This document shows, piece by piece, positions 46,864 to 57,937 of a stretch of DNA of 64,000 nucleotides. Position 1 is the stretch's first letter. Each line of letters starts with the position of its first letter. The notes beneath the pieces were generated by a model, which was not told the DNA's origin, ran no database searches, and saw only the letters and a program-made list of their open reading frames with translations. The translations under genes were made by a program, and so were the position numbers. Source of the stretch: Salipaludibacillus daqingensis (lineage in GTDB: Bacteria; Bacillota; Bacilli; Bacillales; Salisediminibacteriaceae); NCBI RefSeq assembly GCF_029891575.1, contig NZ_JARZHF010000001.1, positions 558,001 through 622,000 on the forward strand, written 5' to 3'.

Positions 46864-47682
46864 TTAGTTACTTTCTTTTGAACCTAATAAAAATGCAGTG
46901 AGTGTGCCAGCAATAAAGGTGATAATACTTGGAAATAAAGCACTCCCACCAGCTGTAAAACCTGGATAAATAACAATGGTTGATCCAATAAGTAATCCAA
47001 TGATTGCAGCATACGTCATGGATGGAAAGTGAGTTAATATATATTTAATAAATTTACTGCTTATAACAAAACCAAATAGGATTCCAGAACCAATAACTAA
47101 TATGACACCAACATTTAATGTCGCTAACGACAAAGCGCTCATTGCAGTGAAATAAACACCGAACAAAATCAATACTAGCGCACCACTCATGCCTGGCAAC
47201 AACAAAGACATACTAGCAACTGCCCCTGCCACAAAAAACCAAATACCATTTATAAACGTTAGCTCATGCAAGACATTCGAAGGCTCAGGATTAACATATC
47301 CAATATAACCAAGTGTGATTGCGAATAATATTAGAATACCCCCATGAGCAAACGTAAACTTCTCTTTCAATTTAGACTCTTTAAGCAAAATTGGAATAAC
47401 ACCAATAATTAATCCTAAAAAGAAAAATTGTGTAGGTTGATGATGATTTTCCATTAGCCATTTTATGACCCCACTTAATAGAATAAAAGGTAAGATCACA
47501 CCTATTCCTAATGGGACTAGAAAACCTAATGTCTGTCGCCACCTAGAACTAAAAAAATCACTGATCGATTCAATCAACCGATCATATATTCCTAAAACTA
47601 ATGCAATTGTACCTGCGCTAACCCCAGGGATGATATTGCTTACGCCCATTAAAAAACCTCTATAAATATTACGCCATTCCAA
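46864..47682 (-). CDS. DUF368 (PopT-type) undecaprenyl-phosphate transporter
   Basis: A 272-residue membrane protein with about eight helices. The two DUF368 glycine-rich repeats are visible: MGVSNIIPGVSAGTIALVLG (about residues 13-32) and ASMSLLLPGMSGALVLILFG (about 154-173). DUF368 proteins (PopT) have been shown in other bacteria to flip undecaprenyl phosphate back across the membrane for wall and polymer synthesis, and to matter at alkaline pH. It is placed between comN and the divergent spoVB, a lipid-II-flippase gene. Linking the two is inference. Confidence 0.85.
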   Translation of the reverse strand: MEWRNIYRGFLMGVSNIIPGVSAGTIALVLGIYDRLIESISDFFSSRWRQTLGFLVPLGIGVILPFILLSGVIKWLMENHHQPTQFFFLGLIIGVIPILLKESKLKEKFTFAHGGILILFAITLGYIGYVNPEPSNVLHELTFINGIWFFVAGAVASMSLLLPGMSGALVLILFGVYFTAMSALSLATLNVGVILVIGSGILFGFVISSKFIKYILTHFPSMTYAAIIGLLIGSTIVIYPGFTAGGSALFPSIITFIAGTLTAFLLGSKESN

Positions 47683-47932
47683 AGTTCCACTTCTCCTTTA
47701 ACGTCATTTCTAATATTTCATTTGTCCTACTTATACTCTATGAAAGTAATCTTGAGTGCATGATCACAGATAATAAACGCTACTTTTCATTCATTTTATT
47801 TTTATTAAATTTGAATCATCCTGTATAAAATAAAAAGTTATTTTTCAAAACTTGTCATGCTTGGCCACCTATTTAGCATATACATCTTTAGCGAAAAAAT
47901 CTATGATTTTTCAAAAGAAAGTAGGGGCCTAG

Positions 47933-49483
47933 ATGACGAAACAAACGTTTTTAAAAGGTGCAGCTATTCTGATCGTCGCAGGACTGATCACCCGTATTCT
48001 CGGATTTGTAAATAAAATCGTTGTCGCGAGAATCATGGGCGCAGAAGGCGTTGGTCTCTATATGATGGCTGTGCCCACATTGTTATTAGTAATTACCCTT
48101 ACTCAACTCGGATTACCTGTCGCCATCTCCAAACTAGTTGCAGAAGCAGATGTCGATGGAGATCGGTCTCGTGTGAAACGAATCCTTGTTATTTCAATTA
48201 CAGTTACGTCTATTTTAAGTATTATTTTTACTGCTTCGATGATTTTAGTTGCACCAATCGTATCATCGACGTTACTAACTGATGCAAGAGCATTTTATCC
48301 ACTCATTGCCATCTCACCAATTGTTCCAATTGTTGCCTTGTCTTCTGTCATACGTGGTTATTTTCAAGGATTGCAGAACATGAAACCTACTGCATATTCT
48401 CAAGTGATCGAACAAATTGTCCGAATTAGTTTTGTTGCCGCTCTGACATCGATGTTCCTTCCTTATGGCGTGGAGTACGCTGCTGCTGGTGCGATGGCTT
48501 CCGTCGTTCTGGGTGAACTAGCATCATTGATCTTTATGATCACCATGTTTAAAAAGAGAAAAAACTTTAGGATTCGCAAAGAATTTACTTCTCATGTAAA
48601 AGGTGGTAAAAAAACATTTAACGATTTAATGACCATTGCACTTCCAACAACCGGAAGTCGTTTGATTGGCTCTTTGTCCTTCTTTTTTGAACCGATTGTT
48701 GTGGCACAAAGCTTAGCTATTGCTGGAGTTACAACGGTAGTCGCCACTACTCAATACGGAGAGCTTGCAGGGTACGTCATTCCGATGCTCCTTTTACCTA
48801 CGTTTATTACTTATTCTTTATCCGTATCGCTTGTTCCTGCAATTAGTGAAGCAGCAACCGTAAAAAATTATCGACTCATTCATCACAGATTAGATCAAGC
48901 GCTTCGTTTCGCCTTAATATCAGGTGGAGTTTCGGTCGTTTTATTGTATGTATTTGCAGAACCAATAATGGATTTAGTTTATAATGCCCCCACTGTCGCT
49001 AGTTATTTAAAAATCATGGCTCCATTTAGTTTATTTCTATATTTCCAAGGACCTTTGCAAGCAACACTTCAAGCATTAAACCTTGCAAAAGCTGCAATGG
49101 TAAATAGTCTTATTGGTGCTTTCGTAAAAACAGCCGCTATTTTTATATTAGCTTCAAGACCAGAGTTAGGTATAATGGGTGCTGCTCTAGCGATCGTTAT
49201 TGGCTTTTTATTAGTTACCTTGCTCCATTTTGCAACGCTAGTGAAAACAATTAGCTTCACTCTTCATGTGAGAGATTTTATTAAAATACTCAGTACTATG
49301 CTTATCAGTGGTATCATCGGTACGTTTGTATGGAACTCATTAGACAGCACATATTCTTTACTTTGGCAGACGATTATTAGTATCCTCTTTACTGCTGCTA
49401 TTTACTTAAGTCTAGTTATTTCCTTGAAACTCATTCATTTGAATGAACTAAGAAAATTACCTATCTTAAAAAAGTGGCTTTAA
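47933..49483 (+). CDS. spoVB: stage V sporulation protein B (lipid flippase, MOP/MATE type)
   Basis: A 516-residue polytopic protein with about 14 helices of the polysaccharide transporter branch. B. subtilis SpoVB is needed for spore cortex synthesis and is proposed to flip lipid-linked peptidoglycan precursor. The family start MTKQTFLKGAAILIVAGLIT and the RIMGAEGVGLYMM segment (about residues 33-45) are typical, with VIRGYFQGLQNMKPTAYSQ at about 139-157. It has AGTAGGGG upstream of the ATG. It is followed by a strong terminator. It is one of few plus-strand genes here, between the DUF368 and DUF421 genes. Confidence 0.93.
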   Translation: MTKQTFLKGAAILIVAGLITRILGFVNKIVVARIMGAEGVGLYMMAVPTLLLVITLTQLGLPVAISKLVAEADVDGDRSRVKRILVISITVTSILSIIFTASMILVAPIVSSTLLTDARAFYPLIAISPIVPIVALSSVIRGYFQGLQNMKPTAYSQVIEQIVRISFVAALTSMFLPYGVEYAAAGAMASVVLGELASLIFMITMFKKRKNFRIRKEFTSHVKGGKKTFNDLMTIALPTTGSRLIGSLSFFFEPIVVAQSLAIAGVTTVVATTQYGELAGYVIPMLLLPTFITYSLSVSLVPAISEAATVKNYRLIHHRLDQALRFALISGGVSVVLLYVFAEPIMDLVYNAPTVASYLKIMAPFSLFLYFQGPLQATLQALNLAKAAMVNSLIGAFVKTAAIFILASRPELGIMGAALAIVIGFLLVTLLHFATLVKTISFTLHVRDFIKILSTMLISGIIGTFVWNSLDSTYSLLWQTIISILFTAAIYLSLVISLKLIHLNELRKLPILKKWL

Positions 49484-49516
49484 ACTTAAAAGGAGATGAA
49501 AGTTATTAAAAAGCAC

Positions 49517-49547
49517 AAAAAACTGGGGACAAGCACCCAGTTTTTTT
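49517..49547. terminator. bidirectional terminator after spoVB
   Basis: Stem AAAAACTGGG / CCCAGTTTTT with a nine-base loop and long A and T flanks, between convergent spoVB and the DUF421 gene. Confidence 0.85.
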
Positions 49548-50205
49548 ATTCATCTTTTAGATCAACAAAAAATGATTGATCTCGATTGAGTGAACAAAAC
49601 GAGATCTTTTCTACATCGTAATAACCAAGTTTCCGAAGTTCCTTCCTTAAGCCTCTTTCCGTCTCTCCTATTTCTTTAATATGCTCAAACTGAATTTTTC
49701 CATCTAGTATTAAAGGTAACGGCAAAAAAGACGGTTTTCCATCAATAGAAGGATTAGAGTCTTTTCGTATGACAGATAAATCCCCAGACGGTTCTAATAT
49801 AGCAAACTCAACATCCGACATATACTGGATATCTTTTTGCCTTAGCTGTAGCAAAAGGTCATCAAAATTATAACGTTGTTTACTCATCTCTTTCTCATCT
49901 ATCTTCCCTTGCCGGATAATAACCGATGGTTTCCCATCAATTAATTTACGTAAGCCTTGGCTTTTTAGAGATATGTATGCCAAGGATATTTGAATACTCA
50001 TTAACAAAAACATCGGTATCAACTGGTGAGAAATGGGGACTTTTACATTCTCAATTGTCATCACTGCTAATTCTGCAATCATCAATGAAATAACAAAATC
50101 AACAATGGATAGTTGTCCTATTTCTCTTTTCCCCATGAGACGAAAGACAATTAAGATCACAACATAAATGACTAGTGTCCGAATAATAATCGTAAATAAT
50201 TCCAT
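49546..50205 (-). CDS. DUF421 membrane protein (YrbG/YetF type)
   Basis: A 219-residue protein with three membrane helices at the N-terminus (about residues 5-24, 36-56 and 62-82) and a cytoplasmic DUF421 domain including RYNFDDLLLQLRQKDIQYMS (about 126-145). Equivalent in place to B. subtilis YrbG next to spoVB. YetF, a paralogue, is linked to spore germination-related or membrane functions that are not settled. The start at 50205 has AAGGAG eight bases upstream; the frame to 50262 is not used. It shares its terminator with spoVB. Confidence 0.85.
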   Translation of the reverse strand: MELFTIIIRTLVIYVVILIVFRLMGKREIGQLSIVDFVISLMIAELAVMTIENVKVPISHQLIPMFLLMSIQISLAYISLKSQGLRKLIDGKPSVIIRQGKIDEKEMSKQRYNFDDLLLQLRQKDIQYMSDVEFAILEPSGDLSVIRKDSNPSIDGKPSFLPLPLILDGKIQFEHIKEIGETERGLRKELRKLGYYDVEKISFCSLNRDQSFFVDLKDE

Positions 50206-50286
50206 GATGTTCTCCTTCACTGTCCAATTTGCTATTAGTTTGACCAAATAACAAACAGTCATTCTAGAAGCATCAGAAAGGAATCA

Positions 50287-51576
50287 TCAAAGGAAATCTA
50301 CTAAATACCGAAAATATATATAAACACTGGAAATGATAAATGAAATAAGGGCTGTTGGAACACCTACTTTTAAAAAGTCGACATACGTAAATGGTTGCTT
50401 TGCTTTCATAGCCAACCCTGCGACAATCACATTGGAACTAGCACCAATGAGCGTTCCGTTCCCACCTAAACAAGCACCAAGTGCAAGTGCCCACCATAAT
50501 GGGTCTAAATTTGTCATACCGTATTCTTGAAACTCTAAAATAACCGGTATCATCGCTGCTACAAAAGGAATATTATCTACAAATCCTGACAAAATCCCTG
50601 ATGTCCACAAGATCAATAATGATGTCTTTGGAACATCACCTTCTGTATAGTAAATAATTGATTTTGCTATTTCATCGATAAGTCCAACCTCTTTTAGTCC
50701 ACCTACTAGCATAAACAATCCTACAAAAAAGAATATTGTCACCCATTCAACCGCTTGAAATACATCTTCTGTCCGTTCATCATCACTAGTAAGTAACATC
50801 AAAAGAACTGCTCCTGCCATTGCAATACTCGTCAGTTCCACGTGTAATAAGGGTTGGATGATAAAACCGACTGTCGTCATCATTAGCACGGAAACAGATT
50901 TAAATAATAAACCTCTTTGTTTTAAATAGAGAGAAGGGTCTACTCTCATCAAATTTATTTTCTCTTCCTCTTCAACGTTTAAGCGGTCACGGTACAAAAA
51001 AGCTACTCCCGTCATGACCGTAATATAAATAACGAGTACCACGGGACCTAAGTGAATTAGAAAGTCATTAAATGATAAGTGAGATACCGCTTGGCCAATC
51101 ATTAAATTTGGCGGATCACCAATCAATGTTGCCGTCCCTCCAATATTAGATGCAAGAATCACGGATAATAAGTATGGAATCGCTGTAATCTTCAACATTC
51201 TCGTTAACGTAATGACAATTGGAACAATTAATAGTACCGTTGTTACGTTATTAAGCATGGCTGAACCTACCGCAGTTAGCGTAGAAATAACAATTAAAAT
51301 GGGGATCGGTTTCCCTTTGACCATTTTTGCAAGTGTAATCGCAATATATTCAAATAGCCCACTTTTACTAGTGATAGACACTAAAATCATCATTGATAGA
51401 AGCAACACAATGGTATGCCAGTCAATGTGCTGGAGAAAGGCGTTATCTAAATCTAACACCCCTACCAAAAGCATGAGTATTCCTCCAAAACACGCAACAA
51501 GAGCTCTATTCATTTTTTCCATTATAATTAGGATATAACTAGCTATGAAAATGATCAGTGCCAACATCCATTCCAT
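50287..51576 (-). CDS. ArsB/NhaD-type ion transporter
   Basis: A 429-residue polytopic protein with about 11 helices of the ion-transporter superfamily (ArsB, NhaD, P-protein). LNNVTTVLLIVPIVITLTRM (about residues 108-127) and SNIGGTATLIGDPPNLMI (about 140-157) are signature stretches, and SGFVDNIPFVAAMIPVIL (around 325-342) and GNGTLIGASSNVIVAG (about 372-387) form the inverted-repeat partner. The ion (Na+, arsenite or an organic anion) is not decided by sequence. It is not at this place in B. subtilis. NhaD-type members are common in alkaliphiles, but that is context only. Confidence 0.85.
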   Translation of the reverse strand: MEWMLALIIFIASYILIIMEKMNRALVACFGGILMLLVGVLDLDNAFLQHIDWHTIVLLLSMMILVSITSKSGLFEYIAITLAKMVKGKPIPILIVISTLTAVGSAMLNNVTTVLLIVPIVITLTRMLKITAIPYLLSVILASNIGGTATLIGDPPNLMIGQAVSHLSFNDFLIHLGPVVLVIYITVMTGVAFLYRDRLNVEEEEKINLMRVDPSLYLKQRGLLFKSVSVLMMTTVGFIIQPLLHVELTSIAMAGAVLLMLLTSDDERTEDVFQAVEWVTIFFFVGLFMLVGGLKEVGLIDEIAKSIIYYTEGDVPKTSLLILWTSGILSGFVDNIPFVAAMIPVILEFQEYGMTNLDPLWWALALGACLGGNGTLIGASSNVIVAGLAMKAKQPFTYVDFLKVGVPTALISFIISSVYIYFRYLVDFL

Positions 51577-51790
51577 CTTTATTAAAACCTCCCCACTTCA
51601 TCGATACATTGTATGAAAAAGAGTGGACAAACATGTCTATTAAGAAAGGAGGTTAAACAAGTAGCTCGTTTTTCTACGCTTTTAATTATTAAAAACGAAG
51701 CTCTAAATAAATCATTATTAAAAAAGCTCGTCTATTTTTCGAAAATAAAGAATACATATGAATAAATGAAATAAGAAAGGGGGATGATGG

Positions 51791-52180
51791 ATGTTTTCAC
51801 ATAAACTAATCAGTAGCGTACTTTATGGAGTTCTAACAATTTTTATACTTGTGATTGGTGCTAGTTTAATTAGCTCCCTTATATTGCGGTTTTCAAATGT
51901 ATCAGAGAGCTCATTTTTTTGGATTCTAGTCGGGTTTTCTTTTGTTGCTATGTTTATTGGTGGTTTTATTTCTGGGGGGCGATCCGGAGAACGCGGTTGG
52001 TTTGCAGGAACGTTGACCGCACTAATTTATTCGGTCATCGTCTTATTTACACAGTTTCTAAGTTTCGATCAATGGTTTGATACACAACAAATGGGCATGC
52101 ACGCTGGTTATATGGTCGCTGCTATTTTTGGAGGTATGATTGGTGTGAATACTAGAGGTAGTTCATATAGAGAATATTGA
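51791..52180 (+). CDS. TIGR04086-type membrane protein (YrzE-like)
   Basis: A 129-residue integral membrane protein with four hydrophobic helices (about residues 8-33, 42-63, 70-92 and 100-120) and a conserved FIGGFISGGRSGERGWFAG segment (about 55-73). It resembles the YrzE/TIGR04086 family, which is kept between yajC (yrbF) and yrbG in Bacillus. The function is unknown. It has a GGGG-rich site before the ATG. It is a single plus-strand gene, divergent from the ArsB/NhaD-type gene and convergent with yajC. Confidence 0.75.
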   Translation: MFSHKLISSVLYGVLTIFILVIGASLISSLILRFSNVSESSFFWILVGFSFVAMFIGGFISGGRSGERGWFAGTLTALIYSVIVLFTQFLSFDQWFDTQQMGMHAGYMVAAIFGGMIGVNTRGSSYREY

Positions 52181-52221
52181 TTGATTAGAATATATCTCGA
52201 CCTCTCGCCAAGTCCTAGAGA

Positions 52222-52280
52222 AAGCCTTAGTTTTTTATACTTTAGTCCTTTAACGGATTTAAACTTAAAGTACAAAAAAG
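52222..52280. repeat. dispersed repeat, family 2, copy 2
   Basis: CCTTAGTTTTTTATACTTTAG and CCTTTAACGGATTTAAACTTA repeat the core at 32578-32624 with few changes. It directly precedes the yajC terminator. Confidence 0.6.
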
Positions 52281-52312
52281 ACTTGCCTACAATAAAGCGG
52301 CAAGTCTTTTTT
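52274..52312. terminator. terminator of yajC
   Basis: Stem AAAAAAGACTTGCC / GGCAAGTCTTTTTT with an eleven-base loop; T tracts on both sides. Confidence 0.85.
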
Positions 52313-52316
52313 CACA

Positions 52317-52580
52317 CTAGTCTTGGTTAATAATTTCTCGTACAGCTTGTCGATCAAATGTTAATTTATTGTTTCCATCAACATCAACAACAATACGGTT
52401 CTCATCAATGGCATCAACTGTCCCGTGTACTCCACCAATTGTTATAATCTTATCCCCTTTTTGCAGGGAAGAGTGCATCTCTTGAACTTTCTTTTGACGT
52501 TTTTGTTGTGGACGAATCAAAAGGAAGTAGAAGATCGCAAACATTAGTAGTAGCGGTATTAAAGCACCGAATAAATCCAT
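52317..52580 (-). CDS. yajC: preprotein translocase subunit YajC
   Basis: An 87-residue single-pass membrane protein (helix about residues 5-24) with a short cytoplasmic domain containing VQEMHSSLQKGDKIITIGGVHG (in part) and NNKLTFDRQAVREI. It is the standard YajC pattern of the SecDF-YajC complex; equivalent to B. subtilis YrbF. It sits downstream of tgt and queA, as in most Bacilli. A terminator follows. Confidence 0.93.
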   Translation of the reverse strand: MDLFGALIPLLLMFAIFYFLLIRPQQKRQKKVQEMHSSLQKGDKIITIGGVHGTVDAIDENRIVVDVDGNNKLTFDRQAVREIINQD

Positions 52581-52779
52581 TCATTTCACCCCTTTCAGTG
52601 ATAAACACTGCTGCTCTCACCCTTTATAAACATTGCCATTCTTTCAAGACAACGGTCTTTTGGAAAAAGCACATTTATTCATTCGTTTTCCTCGAATGGC
52701 ACAAAATAACTCTCCCGTACTATTGTAGACAAACTTCTCTTTAAAAATCAATCAAAATAACATTAAAAATGATATTTCG

Positions 52780-53952
<1,173 letters not shown>

Positions 53953-53997
53953 TTATTTTGTGGTGTGTTATTTTTTCTCCATCATTAGCAACAGAAA

Positions 53998-55026
53998 TTA
54001 AATGAGTAGCATTGCATCTCCAAAACTAAAAAATCTATACTGATGTGCAACAGCATTATTATATGCATGAAGAATATTTTCTCTCCCTGCAAGCGCACTA
54101 ACCAACATTACAAGTGTTGATTTTGGTAAGTGGAAGTTTGTTAATAATCCATCTATAGCTTGAAACGAGTATCCTGGATAAATAAATATATCGGTCCAAC
54201 CACTTGCTTTCACAAACTTTCCGTGGTGATCTCTAGCAATTGTTTCTAATGTTCTAGCGGATGTTGTTCCTACAGCAATGATTCTTCCGCCTTTCTTTTT
54301 TGTCTCGTTCAGCACAGTCGCGGTGTCTTCATTAATTTGATAAAATTCAGAATGCATCATATGGTCTTTCACATTCTCAACAGAGACAGGACGAAATGTT
54401 CCTAAACCAACATGTAACGTAATATAAGCAATATTTACTCGGCGTTCCGTTAACTGTTCCAACATTTCTTTTGTAAAATGCAACCCGGCTGTAGGTGCTG
54501 CAGCCGATCCTGAATGTTCTGCATAAACCGTTTGATATCGATCTTTTTCTTCTAGCTGCTCTTGTATATATGGTGGAAGCGGCATCTCGCCTAATTGATC
54601 CAATATTTCATTAAATATTCCAGTAAATTCAAACCTAATTTTCCTTCTACCTTCTACTAATTCTGCTTCGCAAATTCCGGTTAACAACCCATCACCAAAC
54701 TCAATGACTGTTCCTTTCTTAAGACGTTTTGCCGGTTTGACCAAAGCCTCCCATACGTGATTCTCTTCTTCTTTTAGTAATAACAATTCAATTTTTGCTC
54801 CAGTATCTTTTTTCACACCGAATAATCTGGCAGGAATAACTTTTGTATTATTAAGTACTAATGTATCTCCCTCAGTTAAAAACCCAAGTAAATCAGAGAA
54901 TATTTTATGCTGAATTTCTCCTGAATTTTTGTTCATAACGAGTAATTTTGATGAATCTCTGTTTTTTAAAGGGGTTTGTGCAATTAACTCTTCAGGTAGA
55001 TCATAGTCAAATTTTGATACGTCCAT
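53998..55026 (-). CDS. queA: S-adenosylmethionine:tRNA ribosyltransferase-isomerase QueA
   Basis: Moves the ribose of SAM to preQ1 in tRNA, forming epoxyqueuosine. [15 protein letters not shown] (residues 6-20), the [14 protein letters not shown] segment (about 167-180), [12 protein letters not shown] (about 203-214) and [18 protein letters not shown] near the C-terminus ([12 protein letters not shown]) are all family signatures. Length is 342. It lies with tgt in the conserved ruvA-ruvB-queA-tgt-yajC order, with a small DUF2905 gene inserted between ruvB and queA. Confidence 0.97.
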   Translation of the reverse strand: MDVSKFDYDLPEELIAQTPLKNRDSSKLLVMNKNSGEIQHKIFSDLLGFLTEGDTLVLNNTKVIPARLFGVKKDTGAKIELLLLKEEENHVWEALVKPAKRLKKGTVIEFGDGLLTGICEAELVEGRRKIRFEFTGIFNEILDQLGEMPLPPYIQEQLEEKDRYQTVYAEHSGSAAAPTAGLHFTKEMLEQLTERRVNIAYITLHVGLGTFRPVSVENVKDHMMHSEFYQINEDTATVLNETKKKGGRIIAVGTTSARTLETIARDHHGKFVKASGWTDIFIYPGYSFQAIDGLLTNFHLPKSTLVMLVSALAGRENILHAYNNAVAHQYRFFSFGDAMLLI

Positions 55027-55124
55027 CGATCATTTTTCCTCTCTTCTCTTACAACTTAATTTTATATTTATAGGCTCAGTTCTAGTAAATCAACAAAAAG
55101 CTTTATTTTAAGTACTCTTTCATC

Positions 55125-55343
55125 TTAACGTAATCTCCCGAATAAATAAAAGATTAACGATAGGACAATACTAACAATAATTGACGTCATGATTGGGAAA
55201 TAAAAAGTAGAATTGCCTCGTTGAATCAAAATGTCTCCCGGGAGTCTACCTAAAGAAATAAACCTTCCTCCAATTTGCCATAAAACCCCTGCGACAATGA
55301 GAATAACCCCTAATGAAATTAACAATTTAGGAATGTGATTCAA
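55125..55343 (-). CDS. DUF2905 small membrane protein
   Basis: A 72-residue protein with two helices (about residues 7-25 and 49-69) and a short central loop [17 protein letters not shown] (about 29-45) that is the DUF2905 core. The function is unknown. It starts at 55343 as an ATGA-type overlap with the ruvB stop and is followed by queA, so it is part of the ruvAB-queA-tgt operon in Bacilli. Coupled translation with ruvB is likely from the overlap. Confidence 0.82.
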   Translation of the reverse strand: MNHIPKLLISLGVILIVAGVLWQIGGRFISLGRLPGDILIQRGNSTFYFPIMTSIIVSIVLSLIFYLFGRLR

Positions 55344-56341
55344 CGTTTTGGCACCTCCATCTCAAAATGATCGTAGACTAGGTCAGTTACCATTCGTCCT
55401 CTTGGTGTCCTTTGGAGAAATCCAATTTGCATAAGGTATGGTTCATAAACGTCTTCAATGGTGTGAGCTTCTTCACCAATCGTCGCTGCTATTGTATCCA
55501 GCCCTACCGGACCACCTCGAAACTTTTGAATAATGTTCATTAACAACGTATGATCAATTTGATCCAAACCAAGTGGATCAACTTGTAATAATTCCAATGC
55601 TTCCTTTGTTATAGATAAATCGATCGTTCCATCACCTCGAACTTGTGCAAAGTCTCTAATCCTTCGTAAAATACGATTGGCAATTCGTGGTGTTCCTCTT
55701 GAGCGACTAGAAACTTCAACTGCCGCTTGCTTATCCATTTGAACGTCCAATACATCAGCAGTTCTCTCTACAATCTCTTGAAGTTCATCATGTGTATAGT
55801 ATTCTAACCTACTAACGACACCAAACCGGTCTCTTAATGGTGCAGACAGCATGCCAGCCCTTGTCGTAGCACCAACAAGGGTGAACGGAGGAAGGTCTAA
55901 CCGGACAGACCTTGCTGATGGACCTTTTCCTATGACAATATCTAGAAAGTAATCTTCCATAGCAGGATATAAGACTTCTTCAACCGATCGATTTAATCGA
56001 TGAATTTCATCTATAAATAGAACATCACCTGGTTCTAAACCACTAAGTACTGCAGCTAAATCGCCAGGACGCTCAATTGCAGGACCTGATGTTGTTCTTA
56101 AATTAACACCCATCTCATTAGCAATGATCATCGATAATGTCGTTTTCCCAAGTCCCGGAGGACCATACAGTAATACATGATCAAGACACTCTTCGCGCAT
56201 TTTTGCCGCTTCAATAAAAACAGTAAGGTTCTCTTTCACTGCTTTCTGACCAATGTATTGCGATAGAGTCTGTGGACGTAAACTGCGTTCTTCCAAATCT
56301 TCATGTCCTTGTGGTTCTCCACTAACAATACGTTCTTCCAT
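55340..56341 (-). CDS. ruvB: Holliday junction branch migration ATPase RuvB
   Basis: A 333-residue AAA+ motor. Walker A is [12 protein letters not shown] (about residues 59-70), Walker [11 protein letters not shown] (about 110-119), sensor 1 LVGATTRAG and the arginine-finger region [14 protein letters not shown]. The C-terminal winged helix has the [15 protein letters not shown] ending. It drives branch migration with RuvA. It lies 29 bases after ruvA and overlaps the DUF2905 gene by four bases. No ruvC is present, as usual in Firmicutes, where RecU resolves junctions. Confidence 0.97.
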   Translation of the reverse strand: MEERIVSGEPQGHEDLEERSLRPQTLSQYIGQKAVKENLTVFIEAAKMREECLDHVLLYGPPGLGKTTLSMIIANEMGVNLRTTSGPAIERPGDLAAVLSGLEPGDVLFIDEIHRLNRSVEEVLYPAMEDYFLDIVIGKGPSARSVRLDLPPFTLVGATTRAGMLSAPLRDRFGVVSRLEYYTHDELQEIVERTADVLDVQMDKQAAVEVSSRSRGTPRIANRILRRIRDFAQVRGDGTIDLSITKEALELLQVDPLGLDQIDHTLLMNIIQKFRGGPVGLDTIAATIGEEAHTIEDVYEPYLMQIGFLQRTPRGRMVTDLVYDHFEMEVPKR

Positions 56342-56370
56342 GCTATCTTCCTCCGTTATTGTAACGTTCC

Positions 56371-56985
56371 TTAGCTTCGCAGCATTTCTTTAAGTGCTAA
56401 CTTAATATATTGATCTGTCGATAATTCGTTTTGTTGCAAGACAGGCAACACTTTTTTTATTTCTCTGTCAACGTACCCTAAAGCTTTTAATGCTTCCAAT
56501 GCCTCTTCTAATTCCTCATTTTCAGTAGAAGATCTCTTGAAAAGAGGACCTGTTTCTCCCGTTTCATGTGTTAATGTCGGAACAAGCTCTTGGACTTTAC
56601 CTTTTAAATCTAAAATCATTTGTCTTGCCGTTTTTTTTCCGACTCCTGGGAATTTAACTAAAAACTTTTCGTCTTCATTTTCTATAGCTTCTACCACAAG
56701 TTGAGGCTGTTCAGCAGCAACAATCGCTAACGCTCCTTTAGGTCCGATCCCTGAAACTTGAAGCAACTTCTCAAATAACCGACGCTCTTCTCGATGAAAA
56801 AAACCATACAAACGAATAGCATCTTCTCGAACATGTTGGTATGTATACACTGTTACTGTTTCATTAAGCCACTCCTCATATCTATATGGGTTTCCACAAT
56901 AAATTAAGTACCCAACATCCCGAACATCGACGACGATCGTTTCAGGTTCTATATTGATAACATTTCCTTTTAAACATTCAATCAC
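56371..56985 (-). CDS. ruvA: Holliday junction DNA helicase subunit RuvA
   Basis: A 204-residue protein that binds the junction. The OB-fold domain (1-62) is followed by tandem helix-hairpin-helix motifs [15 protein letters not shown] (about residues 70-84) and [19 protein letters not shown] (about 107-125), and the C-terminal domain [20 protein letters not shown] contacts RuvB. The start is GTG at 56985 with GGAGG seven bases upstream, and the family N-terminus MIECLKG begins here, so the longer frame to 57003 is not used. Confidence 0.95.
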   Translation of the reverse strand: MIECLKGNVINIEPETIVVDVRDVGYLIYCGNPYRYEEWLNETVTVYTYQHVREDAIRLYGFFHREERRLFEKLLQVSGIGPKGALAIVAAEQPQLVVEAIENEDEKFLVKFPGVGKKTARQMILDLKGKVQELVPTLTHETGETGPLFKRSSTENEELEEALEALKALGYVDREIKKVLPVLQQNELSTDQYIKLALKEMLRS

Positions 56986-57081
56986 TTTCTTTCCTCCACT
57001 CATCGATTCATTTATACGAACACATATTTCTATTTTATCATAGGTAAGTCAAGGAATTGATTTCTTTATATAAAAACAAGG

Positions 57082-57106
57082 AAAAAAGCTACCTTTAAGG
57101 TAGCTC
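57082..57106 (-). terminator. bofC terminator
   Basis: Minus strand GAGCTACCT / AGGTAGCTTTTTTC stem with a three-base loop and T run. Confidence 0.82.
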
Positions 57107-57125
57107 CTCAACTAATAAATCTCTA

Positions 57126-57689
57126 TTAACCATTAATGGCATACTTTCGATAATTTTTCAATACCTCTATATATTCGTCCTTTGAAGAAATTGGAATCCC
57201 TTCGAGCAGTAAATTATGCGATTGACTTTTTAGTTGCTGGGTATTAATTTGAAAAAAAGAGTGAATGACTTTTTGCTTCTCTGGTTTTCCATTGAAAATA
57301 CTCAATGTCCCATCTTCGGAAAGACCGAAATATCCATGCATCTTTAACAAAGGAGAAATATCATCTACTTTTTTTTGAAATACAATCTGTTGTTGATTTT
57401 GATTTACTAATTCCCAATCATCATAAAACGACCAAAAATCTTCCATGGACCAAATCGTTTCTTCTATTTCTTCTTCACTCATTTCGCCGTCCAAGTAATA
57501 CGTTTGCAAAATCACTTCTACATTATGAGGATTATCAGAAACAAGTGACCCTGACGCATTCACAACAGTTTCGTCACCCATTCCAGTCAAAAATATCAGA
57601 CCAATCATTACTATAATTATTTGACGTGAAAATCTAATCAAAAGAAGGTTATCTGTGTGAGTATGGTTAATTTTTACAATCCCATGCAT
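57126..57689 (-). CDS. bofC: BofC, forespore-secreted signalling inhibitor
   Basis: A 187-residue secreted protein with a hydrophobic signal segment (about residues 22-39) and an extracytoplasmic part that includes the BofC N-terminal domain VILQTYYLDGEMSEE (about 59-73). In B. subtilis BofC is made in the forespore under sigma-G and blocks SpoIVB signalling to pro-sigma-K processing. Its place next to ruvA is conserved. The usual neighbour csbX is absent. The ATG has GGGAGG seven bases upstream and a CATTCTA motif, the sigma-G -10 form, lies 22-28 bases upstream. Confidence 0.85.
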   Translation of the reverse strand: MHGIVKINHTHTDNLLLIRFSRQIIIVMIGLIFLTGMGDETVVNASGSLVSDNPHNVEVILQTYYLDGEMSEEEIEETIWSMEDFWSFYDDWELVNQNQQQIVFQKKVDDISPLLKMHGYFGLSEDGTLSIFNGKPEKQKVIHSFFQINTQQLKSQSHNLLLEGIPISSKDEYIEVLKNYRKYAING

Positions 57690-57710
57690 TTTGTCGCCTC
57701 CCTAATATAA

Positions 57711-57717
57711 TAGAATG
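57711..57717 (-). promoter_or_regulatory. possible sigma-G -10 element of bofC
   Basis: Minus strand CATTCTA fits the sigma-G -10 consensus CATWMTA. The -35 (GCTAT at 18 bases) is poor. Confidence 0.3.
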
Positions 57718-57828
57718 GACTCACGACATTCACGAATAGCATTGCCTAGCTTCAGAAAAAATATCCCTATAAAACATATTTATTTAATGCAAACTATCCA
57801 CACACGTGAACAAAACTTATCAGATTGA

Positions 57829-57937
57829 TCAAAAGGCGTCTATCTTTCTCGCTTAATGCCTTTCATCGTCGACTCTCTCTCGATTCGGGCACTATGGGCA
57901 TCTTTTACTGCCGGGAAACGAGGCGGGTAGCTGCTGA
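57829..57937. repeat. dispersed ~107-bp repeat, family 1, copy 2
   Basis: Begins AAAAGGCGTCTAT and contains CTCTCTCGATTCGGGCACTAT. It is the same family as 32664-32790. It forms a tandem with the next copy at a period of about 107 bases. Its short open frames are judged not to be genes. Confidence 0.75.
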
